A stretch of DNA of 64,000 nucleotides from Pseudomonas sp. DTU12.3 (GTDB taxonomy: Bacteria; Pseudomonadota; Gammaproteobacteria; Pseudomonadales; Pseudomonadaceae). The notes below the pieces were generated by a model. It saw only the letters and a program-made list of their open reading frames with translations. It did no database searches and was not told the DNA's origin. Shown in pieces: positions 20,021 to 29,693 of the stretch; the stretch's first letter is position 1, and each line of letters opens with the position of its first letter. Made by a program: the position numbers and the translations under genes. The stretch spans positions 293,501-357,500 of the forward strand of contig NZ_CP027218.1 of assembly GCF_004124275.1 (NCBI RefSeq), read 5' to 3'.

Positions 20021-20656
20021 TTACTTGCGGTTAAGCATGACCGGCAGTTGCGCGACCAGTTTGGCATTGTTCAAAGGCGCACGGATAAACCCACGCTGCG
20101 TGCCATCCGGCCCGATCACCGCAAGGTTGCCGCTATGGTCGACGGTGTAATTCGGCTTGCTGGTATCGGCGGGAATAAACGGAATACTCACCGCGTTCGC
20201 CACCTTCTGCAGCTCCTCGATCGAGGTTGGCGTCAGGCCGATGAACTGCGGATCAAAGTAACCCAGGTACTGCTTCAACTGTTTCGGGTTATCGCGGTTC
20301 GGGTCAACGCTGACCAGCACGATCTGCAACTTGTCCACAGCGTCCTTGGGCAATTCACTCTTGATCTGCCGCAGCTGCGCCAATGTGGTCGGGCAGATGT
20401 CCGGGCAGAAGGTGTAGCCGAAGAACAACAGGCTCCATTTACCTTTCAGATCATTGAGCGCCACCGGTTTGCCGTCCTGATCAGTCATCGTCACGTCCGG
20501 CAGATTGCGGCTCTGCGGCAGCAGAATAATGCCGGCGTCGATCAGCGCAGTGGGGTCGCCCTGGCCCTTGCCGCTCAGCACTTTGTTGACGGTCAGGCCG
20601 AGGATCAGCGCGATCACGGCGACGAGGATGAAGACGGTTTTCTGGGTTCGAGTCAT
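20021..20656 (-). CDS. SCO1/SenC family copper chaperone
   Basis: Membrane-anchored thioredoxin-fold protein that helps load copper into the CuA site of cytochrome oxidase subunit II. From ATG 20656 it has 211 residues, an N-terminal membrane anchor (about 8-27) and the copper site FCPDIC (about 87-92) with a conserved His in VDHSGN (about 177). The start overlaps the cyoE stop by four bases, so it ends the SURF1-to-SCO operon. A longer frame back to 21190 runs through cyoE in another frame and is not the gene. Confidence 0.94.
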   Translation of the reverse strand: MTRTQKTVFILVAVIALILGLTVNKVLSGKGQGDPTALIDAGIILLPQSRNLPDVTMTDQDGKPVALNDLKGKWSLLFFGYTFCPDICPTTLAQLRQIKSELPKDAVDKLQIVLVSVDPNRDNPKQLKQYLGYFDPQFIGLTPTSIEELQKVANAVSIPFIPADTSKPNYTVDHSGNLAVIGPDGTQRGFIRAPLNNAKLVAQLPVMLNRK

Positions 20657-21552
20657 AGGTTCAACAGTAAGTAGTGGTCTACGAGCAGGGCGATGAACAG
20701 CAGGAACAAGTAATAAATAGAGTACTTGAAGGTGTTGATCGCCGCGTGCGGCCGAGTGCCACGGTACAGCACCACGGCCCATTGCAGAAACCTCGCGCCC
20801 AGACCGAGGGCGCAAATCAGGTAGAGCACGCCGCTCATATGGATCACGTACGGCAGCAGACTCACCGCCAGCAGTGCGAAGGTGTACAGCAGAATGTGCA
20901 CTTTGGTGTAGTGCTCGCCGTGGGTGACCGGCAGCATCGGGATGTCGGCCTTGGCGTATTCCTCCTTGCGATGAATCGCCAGTGCCCAGAAGTGCGGCGG
21001 CGTCCAGGCGAAGATGATCAGCACCAGCAACAACGGTTCTGCGCTGACGTGGCCGGTGGCGGCGGTCCAGCCGAGCAGCGGCGGGGCGGCGCCGGCGAGG
21101 CCACCGATGACGATGTTCTGCGGCGTCGCGCGTTTGAGGAAACCGGTGTAGATCACCGCGTAACCGAGCAGCGAAGCGAGCGTTAGCCACGCCGTCAGCG
21201 GATTGGTGAAAGTCAGCAACAAGGCCTGACCGAGCAAGGCCAACACCAGCGCAAAGGTCAGCGCCGCCGCCGGCGAAACCCGTCCTTCGGCCAGCGGCCG
21301 TTTGTGGGTGCGCGCCATCACCGCATCAATGCGCCGATCGACCACATGATTGACCGCCGCCGCGCCACCGGCACATAGCGCAATCCCCAGATTGCCGAAC
21401 ACCAGCACCGTCCATGGCACCCCGGCGCGGGTCGCGAGGAACATGCCGACCAGCGAAGTGATCAGCATCAGCACCACGACTTTCGGTTTGGTCAGTTCCA
21501 GGTAATCACGCCAGATCGCCTGATGCGGGCGTTCGCCAATCAGAATCGCCAC
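20653..21552 (-). CDS. cyoE: protoheme IX farnesyltransferase (heme O synthase)
   Basis: Adds a farnesyl group to heme b to make heme O, the precursor of the heme A used by the oxidase encoded nearby. The 299-residue UbiA-family membrane protein has about nine hydrophobic segments and the prenyl-diphosphate/Mg motif NHVVDRRID (about 99-107) followed by [11 protein letters not shown]. Also named ctaB in this context. Overlaps ctaA by 13 bases. Confidence 0.95.
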   Translation of the reverse strand: MAILIGERPHQAIWRDYLELTKPKVVVLMLITSLVGMFLATRAGVPWTVLVFGNLGIALCAGGAAAVNHVVDRRIDAVMARTHKRPLAEGRVSPAAALTFALVLALLGQALLLTFTNPLTAWLTLASLLGYAVIYTGFLKRATPQNIVIGGLAGAAPPLLGWTAATGHVSAEPLLLVLIIFAWTPPHFWALAIHRKEEYAKADIPMLPVTHGEHYTKVHILLYTFALLAVSLLPYVIHMSGVLYLICALGLGARFLQWAVVLYRGTRPHAAINTFKYSIYYLFLLFIALLVDHYLLLNL

Positions 21553-22619
21553 GGCGTTTCTCCTTTTATTGTGATGGGCGCGGCCACGTGTTTGCGCGGG
21601 CTCAGGCGCCAGCGTGCGAGCGCCGGTTGTTTGACCCGGACCAGACTGGTGCGCGCGTGATAGTTGACCAGCACCATCGTGAGTAACAGCGCCGCACCGC
21701 CAGCGTTATGCGCGACCGCCACCGGCAGTGGCAGATGAAAAAGTACGTTGCTGATGCCGAGGGTAATTTGTGCGGCGAGGGCGATCACCACCAGGCCGGC
21801 CAGCCGCGTCATGCCGACCACTTTCAATTGCCACGCCAGGCCGAGCAACACCAACGTCACCAGCAGCGCGCCGATACGGTGAGTCAGGTGAATCGCCGTG
21901 CGCGCGTCGCTATCCAGTTGCCCGCCGAGATAATTCGGGCCGATGTGTTGAGTCAGATGAAACCCATTGGCGAAATCCGCCGGCGGCAGCCATTGCCCGT
22001 GGCAGGTCGGGAAGTCGATGCACGCCACCGCTGCGTAGTTGGAACTGACCCAGCCACCCAGCGCGATCTGGCCAATCACCAACAACAACCCCGCCGTCGC
22101 CCAATACTGCAAACGCTTGGGCACGGTCAGCGCCGGCAGCACGCCGGACAATCGCAGCGTCAGCAAGAACAGCAGACTCAAGGTCGCAAACCCGCCGAGC
22201 AAATGCCCGGTGACCACCTGCGGCCAAAGCTTGAGCGTCACCGTCCACATGCCGAACGCCGCTTGCGCAAACACTACCGCCAGCAGAAACAGCGGCAACT
22301 TCAACGGCTGCCCCGGATGACGCCGATTAACCCACGCGCGCCCGGCCAGAATCGAAATGAGCAGGCCGAGGGTGCCGGCGAAGTAGCGATGGATCATCTC
22401 GTTCCAGCCCTTGTGCGCCACCACTGGCGAGTCGGGGTAATGCAGCTCGGCATGGGCCAGTTGCGCTTCGCTTTTCGGCACGCTGATAAAACCGTAGCAG
22501 CCCGGCCAGTCCGGACAACCGAGGCCGGCGTGGGTCAGGCGCGTATAAGCGCCGAGCAGCACCACAATCAGCGCCAGCAGGGTGGCAAACAGCGCGAGGC
22601 GAAATCCAGGTTTGGCCAT
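21540..22619 (-). CDS. ctaA: heme A synthase (COX15/CtaA)
   Basis: Oxidises the methyl group of heme O to the formyl group of heme A. The 359-residue protein has about eight membrane segments in two similar halves, with conserved His residues in the EMIHRYFAG (about 77-85) and HLTHRIGA segments and a Cys pair in CIDFPTC of an outer loop. The last ~20 residues are basic and overlap the cyoE start. Works with CyoE and SURF1 for oxidase assembly. Confidence 0.94.
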   Translation of the reverse strand: MAKPGFRLALFATLLALIVVLLGAYTRLTHAGLGCPDWPGCYGFISVPKSEAQLAHAELHYPDSPVVAHKGWNEMIHRYFAGTLGLLISILAGRAWVNRRHPGQPLKLPLFLLAVVFAQAAFGMWTVTLKLWPQVVTGHLLGGFATLSLLFLLTLRLSGVLPALTVPKRLQYWATAGLLLVIGQIALGGWVSSNYAAVACIDFPTCHGQWLPPADFANGFHLTQHIGPNYLGGQLDSDARTAIHLTHRIGALLVTLVLLGLAWQLKVVGMTRLAGLVVIALAAQITLGISNVLFHLPLPVAVAHNAGGAALLLTMVLVNYHARTSLVRVKQPALARWRLSPRKHVAAPITIKGETPWRF

Positions 22620-22629
22620 GACGATGCCC

Positions 22630-23223
22630 TTATCCGATGTTCGACAGTTTCAGCAGGTGACGCAGGTCGTTGAGCAGATCCTTGCCTTTCACGTTTGGCT
22701 CGTAACGCAGCACGAGATTGCCGTGCGGGTCGATGATCCACAGCTGCGGCGTGGCTTTGTCGCCGGTGGCCTTGCTGAAAACGCTGGCGTCCAGCGGATA
22801 GCGTTGCAGTTGCGGATATTCGCGGGTCAGCTTGTCCGCGTAATCGGCGTTCAGCGGTTGCGCGACGGCGAGCGCATGACTGGCGCGACCGGCATCGCGG
22901 CCCAGACCGACCTGGATCTGCCGCGCCAGATACACCAGTTGCTGGCAATCGACCGCACAATCCTTCGGCGCAGTGACCAGCATCTGCCAGCGCTCTTCAT
23001 CGGCCTGCACGCCGAGGTCGGCGCGGGTCTGGCCGTTGCCGATCAGTTCGCCGTGATAGCTGCGACCTTCCGGCACCCAGAACTGCAATTTGTACATGCC
23101 GGTGGCGAGCACCATCGGGCCGATCACGCCGAGCAGGATCAGCAGCAACTGAATGCGTCCGCGCCGACGGCTGGCGGCAGGTTTCGCCTCAGACATGCTG
23201 GGTGGATTCATGGCCGTTCCCAT
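22630..23223 (-). CDS. membrane-anchored thioredoxin-like protein of the cox cluster (PA0111-like)
   Basis: A 197-residue protein with one N-terminal membrane segment (about 22-43) and a periplasmic domain with thioredoxin-like character: LVTAPKDCAVDCQQ in the position of a CxxxC copper/redox site and PQLWIIDPHGNLVLRY near the C terminus. It resembles a degenerate SCO/cytochrome oxidase assembly protein. The start at 23223 is chosen for its AAGGAG ribosome site eight bases upstream, giving a 35-base overlap with the SURF1 gene; ATGs at 23211 and 23196 are alternatives. Found in this cluster in many Pseudomonas; exact role unknown. Confidence 0.8.
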   Translation of the reverse strand: MGTAMNPPSMSEAKPAASRRRGRIQLLLILLGVIGPMVLATGMYKLQFWVPEGRSYHGELIGNGQTRADLGVQADEERWQMLVTAPKDCAVDCQQLVYLARQIQVGLGRDAGRASHALAVAQPLNADYADKLTREYPQLQRYPLDASVFSKATGDKATPQLWIIDPHGNLVLRYEPNVKGKDLLNDLRHLLKLSNIG

Positions 23224-23929
23224 GGTGTTTCTCCTTTGCGTTGTGCAAGCCCAAATAGACGTAGAGGCCGAGCAGGGCGGTGGCCATGGCGAACCACTGC
23301 ACGGCGTAACCGAGGTGTTTTTCCGGGCCCATGGCAACCACTGGCCAATCGGCCTCGTAGCTGGCCGGGCCGGGTTCGGCGCGTAATTCGTAGGCAAAGC
23401 CGTCGCGGTCGAGGGTTTGCCACAGCTTGGCGGGTTCGACGGCGGTGATGGTTTGCGGCCAGGTGCTGCTGACCGGATCGGCGTGAAGTTGGAAAGTGGC
23501 GCCGGGGGCGACGTAGACCCAGGCGTCGACATTCAACGCCTCTGTGGGCGTGGTGAATTGCGGCGGCACGCGGCGATCCGGCCACGGCAGCCAGCCGCGA
23601 TTGACCAGCAGCCACAGGCCGCTGCGTTGATCCTGAAACGGTTGCAGCAGCTCGACGCCGACCTTGCCGTTACGCTGGCGGTTATCCAGCAACAGACTGT
23701 GCGCGGCATCGAACTGGCCGTGCAGATGCACACGGCGATAAGCCGGATCGGCGCTATTAAGGAGTTCGGTGCTGGCCATCGGTTCAGCGGCGCGGCGTTC
23801 GGCGTAACTGGCGAGCAGGGCGGTTTTCTCCGCGCCCCGGCTCAGTTGCCAGAAGCCCAAAGACACCAGCAGCGGCAGCAACAGCGCCACCACCACGGTC
23901 GGAATCACGCCCGGACGAAAACGCTTCAT
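23189..23929 (-). CDS. SURF1 family oxidase assembly protein
   Basis: Assists insertion of heme A into cytochrome oxidase subunit I. The 246-residue protein has the SURF1 layout: N-terminal membrane helix (about 8-27), a periplasmic domain with NRGWLPW (about 113-119), and a second helix near the C terminus (about 208-228). The first gene of the SURF1-ctaA-cyoE-SCO group. Divergent from the DUF2909 gene with a 70-base gap. Confidence 0.93.
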   Translation of the reverse strand: MKRFRPGVIPTVVVALLLPLLVSLGFWQLSRGAEKTALLASYAERRAAEPMASTELLNSADPAYRRVHLHGQFDAAHSLLLDNRQRNGKVGVELLQPFQDQRSGLWLLVNRGWLPWPDRRVPPQFTTPTEALNVDAWVYVAPGATFQLHADPVSSTWPQTITAVEPAKLWQTLDRDGFAYELRAEPGPASYEADWPVVAMGPEKHLGYAVQWFAMATALLGLYVYLGLHNAKEKHHGNGHESTQHV

Positions 23930-23999
23930 GGCTGCGCCACAAAGTCAGTCGTTGCGCTCGCTATACTCAACTGCATCGCCTGTCCCCCGGAGTTCTCCC

Positions 24000-24203
24000 A
24001 TGCTCAAAACAGCGATCGTCCTGATGCTGATTGCCACGGTGATCAGCCTGTTCAGCGGCCTGTTTTTCCTGGTCAAGGACGACAGCAGTTCCAATCGCCT
24101 GGTCATCGCCTTGAGTGTTCGGGTGGCATTGGCCGCTGTCACCGTCGGCTTGATCGCCTGGGGCTTTTACAGCGGCCAATTGGTGTCCCACGTGACGTGG
24201 TAG
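24000..24203 (+). CDS. DUF2909 twin-transmembrane protein
   Basis: A 67-residue membrane protein: two hydrophobic helices (about 4-24 and 39-59) around a short charged loop, the DUF2909 family found in proteobacterial cytochrome oxidase clusters. The ATG at 24000 has a CGGAG ribosome site. It is encoded on the strand opposite to all other cox genes. A role in oxidase assembly is plausible from position only. Confidence 0.84.
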   Translation: MLKTAIVLMLIATVISLFSGLFFLVKDDSSSNRLVIALSVRVALAAVTVGLIAWGFYSGQLVSHVTW

Positions 24204-24208
24204 ACCCT

Positions 24209-24268
24209 AGCTGCAAGTGGCAAGCTACAAGTTAAAAGCCTTACTGCTTTGACTTGAAGCTTGCAGCT
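24209..24268. repeat. REP-like inverted repeat (AGCTGCAAGCTNCAAG type)
   Basis: Arms AGCTGCAAG...CAAGCTACAAGT and ACTTGAAGCTTGCAGCT, with a further GCAGCTG copy at 24282. It lies between the convergent DUF2909 and coxC genes and probably acts as a transcript boundary. Confidence 0.75.
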
Positions 24269-24291
24269 GTTGTTATGGTTTGCAGCTGTTT

Positions 24292-25179
24292 TTAAAGCAC
24301 ATAAACGAAGATGAACAAGCCGATCCACACCACGTCAACGAAGTGCCAATACCAGCTCGCTGCTTCGAAGCCGAACTGGTGTTCGGCGTCGAAATGGCCC
24401 TTCATGATGCGCATCAGCATCACGAACAGAATGATCGTGCCGATGGTCACGTGGGCGCCGTGGAAACCGGTGAGCATGAAGAACGTCGCGCCGTAGATGC
24501 CCGAACCGAGGGTCAGCCCCAGTTCGTGATAAGCGTGCATGTACTCTTCAGCCTGCAAGGCCAGGAAGCAGCAGCCCAGCAACACGGTGATCGCCAGCCA
24601 GATTTTCAGCGCGCCGCGATGGCCTTTTTTCAGCGCATGGTGGGCGATGGTGATGGTCACGCTGGAGCTGACGAGCAGGATCGTGTTGATCAGCGGCAGG
24701 CCCCACGGGCTGATGACTTCTTTCGGCGGCGGGAACAGTTTCGGATCCGGCGTGTGCAGCAGCGGCCAGGTGAACTGGAAGTTCGGCCAGAGCATGTGCG
24801 CGATGCCTTTCGGCCCTTCGCCACCGAGCGCCGGGCCGGAGATGTGCCGCACGTAAAACAGCGCGCCGAAGAAGGCGACGAAGAACATCACCTCGGAGAA
24901 GATGAACCAACTCATGCCCCAGCGAAACGAGCGGTCCAGTTGCGGGCTGTAGAGTCCCGCGCGGCTTTCCTTGATCACCGCCCCGAACCAGCCGAACAGC
25001 ATGTACGCCAGCAACAGGCCACCGACGAAAAAGATGTACGGGCCGTGGGATTCCGGGCGCGCCGCCTTCAGATCATTGAACCAGGTGGCGAGGCCGTACA
25101 CGGTGATGGCCATGCCGAAGGTCGCGATGATCGGCCATTTGCTTTGCGGCGGAACGTAATAATGCTCATGAGTTGCCAT
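24292..25179 (-). CDS. coxC: cytochrome c oxidase subunit III
   Basis: Core membrane subunit of the aa3-type oxidase, 295 residues with seven hydrophobic segments. Family signatures are WFIFSEVMFF (about 136-145), HMLWPNFQF, and GFHGAHVTIG with HFVDVVWIGLFIFVYVL at the C terminus. A strong AAGGAG ribosome site precedes the ATG. It follows ctaG by 25 bases in the coxB-coxA-ctaG-coxC operon. Confidence 0.96.
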   Translation of the reverse strand: MATHEHYYVPPQSKWPIIATFGMAITVYGLATWFNDLKAARPESHGPYIFFVGGLLLAYMLFGWFGAVIKESRAGLYSPQLDRSFRWGMSWFIFSEVMFFVAFFGALFYVRHISGPALGGEGPKGIAHMLWPNFQFTWPLLHTPDPKLFPPPKEVISPWGLPLINTILLVSSSVTITIAHHALKKGHRGALKIWLAITVLLGCCFLALQAEEYMHAYHELGLTLGSGIYGATFFMLTGFHGAHVTIGTIILFVMLMRIMKGHFDAEHQFGFEAASWYWHFVDVVWIGLFIFVYVL

Positions 25180-25204
25180 TTATTGTTCTCCTTATCGGGC
25201 ACGC

Positions 25205-25756
25205 TCAACCGCCAGTGTTTACAGCCACCGGCGGATGTCGGGCAGTGATATCGAACAGCGTGTAGGACAGCGTCAGGTGCTTCACATCCTTGGGCATGTC
25301 GCGGTCAACAATGAAGCGCACCGGCATCTCGATCTGCTGACCGGGCTGCAGCACCTGCTGGGTAAAGCAAAAGCATTCGGTCTTGTGGAAATACGCCGCG
25401 GCGTTGCTCGGCGCGATGCTCGGCACGGCTTGCGCACTCATCGGTTTGTCGGTGGGGTTGCGCGCTATGAAGATCATCTCGTTGACTGCGCCGGGGTTGG
25501 CGGTCAGTTCGTCATGCTTGGGATAGAAATCCCATGGCATGTCGACGTTGTTGGTCGACAGAAACTGCACGCGCACCTGGCGCGACGTGTCGACCACTTG
25601 CTCACCCTCGTACTGTCCGGCGGTCTTGCCGTTGATGCCGAAGGCTTTGCACATCACGTCGTAGATCGGCACCAGGGCAAAACCGAAAACAAACATCGCC
25701 AGCACCACCCCTAGGAGGCGGGTGACCAGTTTCTTCATCGATACCGAGTCAGCCAT
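25205..25756 (-). CDS. ctaG: cytochrome c oxidase assembly protein CtaG (COX11)
   Basis: Delivers copper to the CuB centre of subunit I. The 183-residue protein has one N-terminal membrane helix (about 10-32) and a periplasmic Ig-like domain with the copper-binding CFCFTQQVL (about 132-140). The start at 25756 (MADSVSMKK) is preceded by GGAGGGTGGAAG; an internal ATG would remove six residues. The 5' end overlaps the small 37-codon frame after coxA. Confidence 0.94.
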   Translation of the reverse strand: MADSVSMKKLVTRLLGVVLAMFVFGFALVPIYDVMCKAFGINGKTAGQYEGEQVVDTSRQVRVQFLSTNNVDMPWDFYPKHDELTANPGAVNEMIFIARNPTDKPMSAQAVPSIAPSNAAAYFHKTECFCFTQQVLQPGQQIEMPVRFIVDRDMPKDVKHLTLSYTLFDITARHPPVAVNTGG

Positions 25757-25862
25757 GGCTTCCACCCTCCACAGGGGCTCTATGTGCATCCAAAGAAGAT
25801 TTGTGAGCATCCACCGGGGATCTGTGCCTCTGCACCAATTTCACAAAAGGCCGGGTGTTCAT
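25749..25862 (-). CDS. possible small translated frame between coxA and ctaG
   Basis: A 37-codon frame beginning MNTRPFVKLVQRHR. Its ATG overlaps the coxA stop (ATGA), a GGAAG ribosome-site-like sequence lies six bases upstream, and its stop lies inside the first codons of ctaG in another frame. The product is basic and contains a short internal repeat (VDAHKSS / LDAHRAP). No family recognised. It may be a real microprotein of the oxidase operon or a leader that carries ribosomes from coxA to ctaG. Confidence 0.45.
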   Translation of the reverse strand: MNTRPFVKLVQRHRSPVDAHKSSLDAHRAPVEGGSHG

Positions 25863-27445
25863 TTCACTTCCGGCGGTGTAGTGAAGGTGTGGTACGGCGC
25901 CGGTGACGGCACGCTCCACTCCAGGCCTTCCGCGCCATCCCACGGTTTTGCCGGTGCTGGCGGGCCGCCGCGAATGGTCTTGATGACGATAAACAGGAAG
26001 AAAATCTGCGTCGCACCAAACATGAACGCGCCAATCGACGAGACCATGTTGAAGTCGGCGAACTGCAGGTTGTAGTCCGGAATCCGTCGCGGCATCCCCG
26101 CAAGACCGACGAAGTGCATCGGGAAGAAGGTCAGGTTCATGCCGACGAACGACAGCCAGAAGTGCAGTTTGCCGAGGGTTTCGTCGTACATGTGGCCGGT
26201 CCATTTCGGCAGCCAGTAGTAGGTTGAGGCGAAGATCCCGAAGATCGCCCCCGGCACCAGCACGTAATGGAAGTGCGCGACCACGAAGTAGGTGTCCTGG
26301 TACTGGAAGTCCGCCGGGGCGATGGCCAGCATCAGCCCGGAGAAGCCGCCGATGGAGAACAGGATCACGAACGCCACGGCAAACAGCATCGGCGTCTCGA
26401 AGGTCAGTGAGCCTTGCCACATGGTGCTGGCCCAGTTGAACACCTTCACCCCGGTCGGCACCGCGATCAGCAGCGTGGCGTACATGAAGAACAGCTCGCC
26501 GACGAGCGGAATGCCGACCACGAACATGTGGTGCGCCCAGACAATGAACGACAGGAACGCGATGCTCGCCGTCGCGTAGACCATCGAGGTGTAGCCGAAC
26601 AGCGGCTTGCGCGAGAAGGTCGGGATGATCGAGCTGACGGCGCCGAAGGCCGGCAGGATCATGATGTACACCTCGGGATGGCCGAAGAACCAGAACACAT
26701 GCTGGAACAACACCGGGTCACCGCCACCGGCAGCACTGAAGAAACTGGTGCCGAAGTGGATGTCCATCAACATCATCGTCACGCAGCCGGCCAGCACCGG
26801 CATCACTGCGATCAGCAGGAATGCGGTGATCAGCCAGGTCCAGACGAACAGCGGCATTTTCATCAGCGTCATGCCGGGGGCGCGCAGGTTGAGGATGGTC
26901 GCGATCACGTTGATCGCGCCCATGATCGAGCTGATCCCCATCAAGTGGATGGCGAAGATGAAGTAGGTGACGCTTTCCGGCGCGTACGTCGTCGACAGCG
27001 GCGCATAGAACGTCCAACCGAAGTTCGGCCCGCCACCGGGCATGAACAGGGTCGACACCAGAATCAGGAATGCCGCCGGCAACAGCCAGAAGCTGAAGTT
27101 GTTCATCCGGGGCAGGGCCATGTCCGGCGCGCCGATCATCAACGGGATCATCCAGTTGGCGAGGCCGACGAAGGCCGGCATCACTGCACCGAAAACCATC
27201 ACCAGACCGTGCATCGTGGTCATCTGGTTGAAGAACGCCGGCTCGACGATTTGCAGCCCCGGCTGGAACAGTTCGGCGCGAATCACCATCGCGAACGTAC
27301 CGCCGAGCAGGAACATGCAGAACGCAAACCACAGGTACAGGGTGCCGATGTCCTTGTGGTTGGTGGTCAGCACCCAGCGCATCAGGCCTTTGGCGGGACC
27401 GTGGGCGTGGTCGGCATGACCGTGGTCATCGATTACAGCGCTCAT
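25859..27445 (-). CDS. coxA: cytochrome c oxidase subunit I
   Basis: Catalytic subunit of the aa3-type oxidase that reduces oxygen and pumps protons. 528 residues with twelve hydrophobic segments. Signatures are TTNHKDIGTLYLWF at the N terminus, the heme a His in TTMHGLVMVFG, the CuB region WFFGHPEVYIMILPAFG with the cross-linking His-Tyr, the WAHHMFVVG His pair, and HFHYVLVPGAIFG with the heme a3 and heme a ligands. A GGAG site precedes the ATG. The N terminus is His-rich (DDHGHADHAHG). Confidence 0.97.
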   Translation of the reverse strand: MSAVIDDHGHADHAHGPAKGLMRWVLTTNHKDIGTLYLWFAFCMFLLGGTFAMVIRAELFQPGLQIVEPAFFNQMTTMHGLVMVFGAVMPAFVGLANWMIPLMIGAPDMALPRMNNFSFWLLPAAFLILVSTLFMPGGGPNFGWTFYAPLSTTYAPESVTYFIFAIHLMGISSIMGAINVIATILNLRAPGMTLMKMPLFVWTWLITAFLLIAVMPVLAGCVTMMLMDIHFGTSFFSAAGGGDPVLFQHVFWFFGHPEVYIMILPAFGAVSSIIPTFSRKPLFGYTSMVYATASIAFLSFIVWAHHMFVVGIPLVGELFFMYATLLIAVPTGVKVFNWASTMWQGSLTFETPMLFAVAFVILFSIGGFSGLMLAIAPADFQYQDTYFVVAHFHYVLVPGAIFGIFASTYYWLPKWTGHMYDETLGKLHFWLSFVGMNLTFFPMHFVGLAGMPRRIPDYNLQFADFNMVSSIGAFMFGATQIFFLFIVIKTIRGGPPAPAKPWDGAEGLEWSVPSPAPYHTFTTPPEVK

Positions 27446-27527
27446 GGCCGGTCTCCTTTACGTGAACAGGCGGGGTGGCTCGCGGCAGTGAGCCGCGAAC
27501 CGTGGCGGGTAGATGCGATAGGCCGGC

Positions 27528-28658
27528 TCATTTGTCTCCCGCCTGTTTCATCTCCAGCACTTCTTTTGGCGTGACCATGTCGCCCTTGTTGTTGCCCCAG
27601 GCGTTACGTTCGTAGGTCACGACCGCTGCGATATCGACTTCCGAGAGCTGCTTGCCGAACGCCGCCATGGCGGTGCCCGGTTTGCCGAAGACCACGCGAT
27701 GCAGGTGATCGGCCTTGCTGCCTTTCATGATCAGTTCCGAGCCCTTGAGCGCCGGGAACATCGGCGGCAGGCCCTGACCTTCCGCCTGGTGACAGGACAC
27801 GCAGGTGGTGTGATAGATCTTGTCGCCGCGTTCCTTGAGTTCGTCGAGCGTCCAGTCCTTGCTGGTCAGCTCTTTGAGTTGCGCGGCTTCGGCTTTACGG
27901 TCAGCGAGCCACTTGTCGTAGTCGGCCTTCCCCTTGACCTCGACCACGATCGGCATGAAGCCATGATCCTTGCCGCACAGTTCGGCGCACTGGCCACGGT
28001 AAATGCCGGGCTTGTCGATGCGCGTCCATGCTTCGTTGACGAACCCCGGGATCGCATCACGTTTCACCGCGAAGGCCGGCACCCACCATGAGTGGATCAC
28101 GTCGGCGGAGGTCACCAGAAAGCGCACCTTGGCCCCGGTCGGCAGCACCAACGGCTTGTCGACTTCGAGCAAGTAATGCTCGCCCTTGGTTTCCTTGTTG
28201 TGGATCTGCTCGGCGGGGGTGGCCAGGTTGCTGAAGAACTCGACGTCCTGGCCCAGGTACTTGTAGTGCCACTTCCACTGATAACCGGTGATCTGGATAT
28301 CGATATCCGGCTCACTGGTGTCGTACATCCTGATCAGGGTGGCGGTCGCCGGCACGGCCATCGCCACCAGAATCAGGAAAGGTACGATGGTCCAGAGAAT
28401 CTCGACGGTGGTGCTTTCGTGGAATTTTGCGGCGACCTGCCCGGTAGAACGGCGGTGCACCATCATCGACCAGAACATGGCGCCGAAGACGATGATCCCG
28501 ATCACCACACAGATCCAGAAAATGGTCATGTGCAGGTCGAATACTGCGTGACTGATTTCAGTCGCTCCAGGCGCCATATTCACAGTCCATGCGGCGTGTG
28601 CCGGACTGAAAATCGACCACAACAGGAGGCCCATCCAGACGTGTGGATGTCGCATCAT
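27528..28658 (-). CDS. coxB: cytochrome c oxidase subunit II with fused cytochrome c domain
   Basis: Receives electrons through CuA and passes them to subunit I. The 376-residue protein has a signal/anchor, two membrane helices (about 40-63 and 88-110), and a CuA domain with ligands His189, Cys224, Cys228, His232 and Met235. A C-terminal cytochrome c domain (from about 275) carries one heme site, CVSCH at 286-290, which makes this a caa3-type enzyme. First gene of the coxB-coxA-ctaG-coxC operon; coxA starts 82 bases on. Confidence 0.96.
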   Translation of the reverse strand: MMRHPHVWMGLLLWSIFSPAHAAWTVNMAPGATEISHAVFDLHMTIFWICVVIGIIVFGAMFWSMMVHRRSTGQVAAKFHESTTVEILWTIVPFLILVAMAVPATATLIRMYDTSEPDIDIQITGYQWKWHYKYLGQDVEFFSNLATPAEQIHNKETKGEHYLLEVDKPLVLPTGAKVRFLVTSADVIHSWWVPAFAVKRDAIPGFVNEAWTRIDKPGIYRGQCAELCGKDHGFMPIVVEVKGKADYDKWLADRKAEAAQLKELTSKDWTLDELKERGDKIYHTTCVSCHQAEGQGLPPMFPALKGSELIMKGSKADHLHRVVFGKPGTAMAAFGKQLSEVDIAAVVTYERNAWGNNKGDMVTPKEVLEMKQAGDK

Positions 28659-29027
28659 TGCGGGTTCCCCTTATCGTTCTTGTTATCCCGCCGGCTTTCG
28701 CCTGCGGCAAGGGAGCGGCTGCATCAGACTACGAACTTGAATCGCCGGGCCTTGCTGCGGGTGCAGTCGGGCGTCATCAGCTAACTCCATTCACTGGCGA
28801 GTATAGACAGCGACTGAGAATTGCAATGTGTCGACGTAAATCATCTGAAACAGCGGGTGCTTGCATTCGAGGGCACGAATGGAGAAGGATGCAGACGAGT
28901 GGTGGCAAATCGATATAACGCAGGTGCATCAAGGATGAAATAATTATGACAAATGCGTCTTAGCATTTTTCGTAAGCCAGCTAAGTTATGTCTTCCCTAT
29001 TTCATTGCCTTGTTTCCTGGAGTTTTC
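28659..29027. other. divergent intergenic region upstream of coxB
   Basis: 369 bases without a supportable gene between coxB and the gene at 29028. It must hold both promoters. It is more AT-rich near 28920-29010. I see no repeat family member or clear regulator site. Confidence 0.5.
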
Positions 29028-29678
29028 ATGAACACCGCCGCATTGCGCGAGCAGATCCAAAAAGCCCAACAACACGAAAAAGACACCGGCCTGCTGACTC
29101 GTCAGCTGGAAAGCAAGCTGCCTCATTTACACCCGGCCATTCAATTGCCGGAAGCCGACGCCCAAGGCGTGCTGACGCGTTTTGTCGCCGCCTATATCGA
29201 TGAAGTGCCTGACCTGCTGGACGCAGCCAATGAAGTCGCCAGGGAAGCGGGAATCGAATCGCAGATCAAACCGGTGCTGAAAATCGCCGAGCAGTATTTC
29301 CTCCAGCCTCCCGCCATCATGGCCGGGCACGTTGGCCTGGACAGCCTGCTCGACGAAGCCTATCTGGCGCACCGTTTTGTCGAAGAGGTCAACGACCTGT
29401 ACATCAAGCATTTCGGCCAGCCACTGATCCCCTTGGACATGACGGTCGCCAACTTGATTGCTCACCAATTGATCGGTGAGGAATTTGCCAACCAACTGGA
29501 CGAAGCGGTGCATCACGCGATCGACGAGATGCTCAACGACGAGAGTTTTGCGCTGGAGTCGGTAGAAATTTACCGCGAAAAACTCAGCAGCCCGGACACC
29601 GGCGCGGCGTGGAAACGCTGGCCGTGCATGGGCCGCCGACTGGGCGTGGGCCTGGAACTCGACCAGCCTGCCGCCTGA
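29028..29678 (+). CDS. conserved hypothetical protein (PA0104-like)
   Basis: A 216-residue soluble, acidic, largely helical protein with no signal peptide or membrane segment. The ATG at 29028 (MNTAALREQI) is preceded by CTGGAG and gives the family start; the frame is open further upstream without support. Segments such as HVGLDSLLDEAYLAHRFVEE suggest a helical bundle. No catalytic motif is recognised. Its position divergent from coxB is conserved in Pseudomonas (PA0104), but no function is known to me. Confidence 0.82.
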   Translation: MNTAALREQIQKAQQHEKDTGLLTRQLESKLPHLHPAIQLPEADAQGVLTRFVAAYIDEVPDLLDAANEVAREAGIESQIKPVLKIAEQYFLQPPAIMAGHVGLDSLLDEAYLAHRFVEEVNDLYIKHFGQPLIPLDMTVANLIAHQLIGEEFANQLDEAVHHAIDEMLNDESFALESVEIYREKLSSPDTGAAWKRWPCMGRRLGVGLELDQPAA

Positions 29679-29693
29679 GTTCACACGATCCAA

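Noticed and set aside
26414..27574. Large plus-strand frame across coxA
   Set aside because: Antisense to coxA, with the His/Gln/Arg-rich shadow composition.
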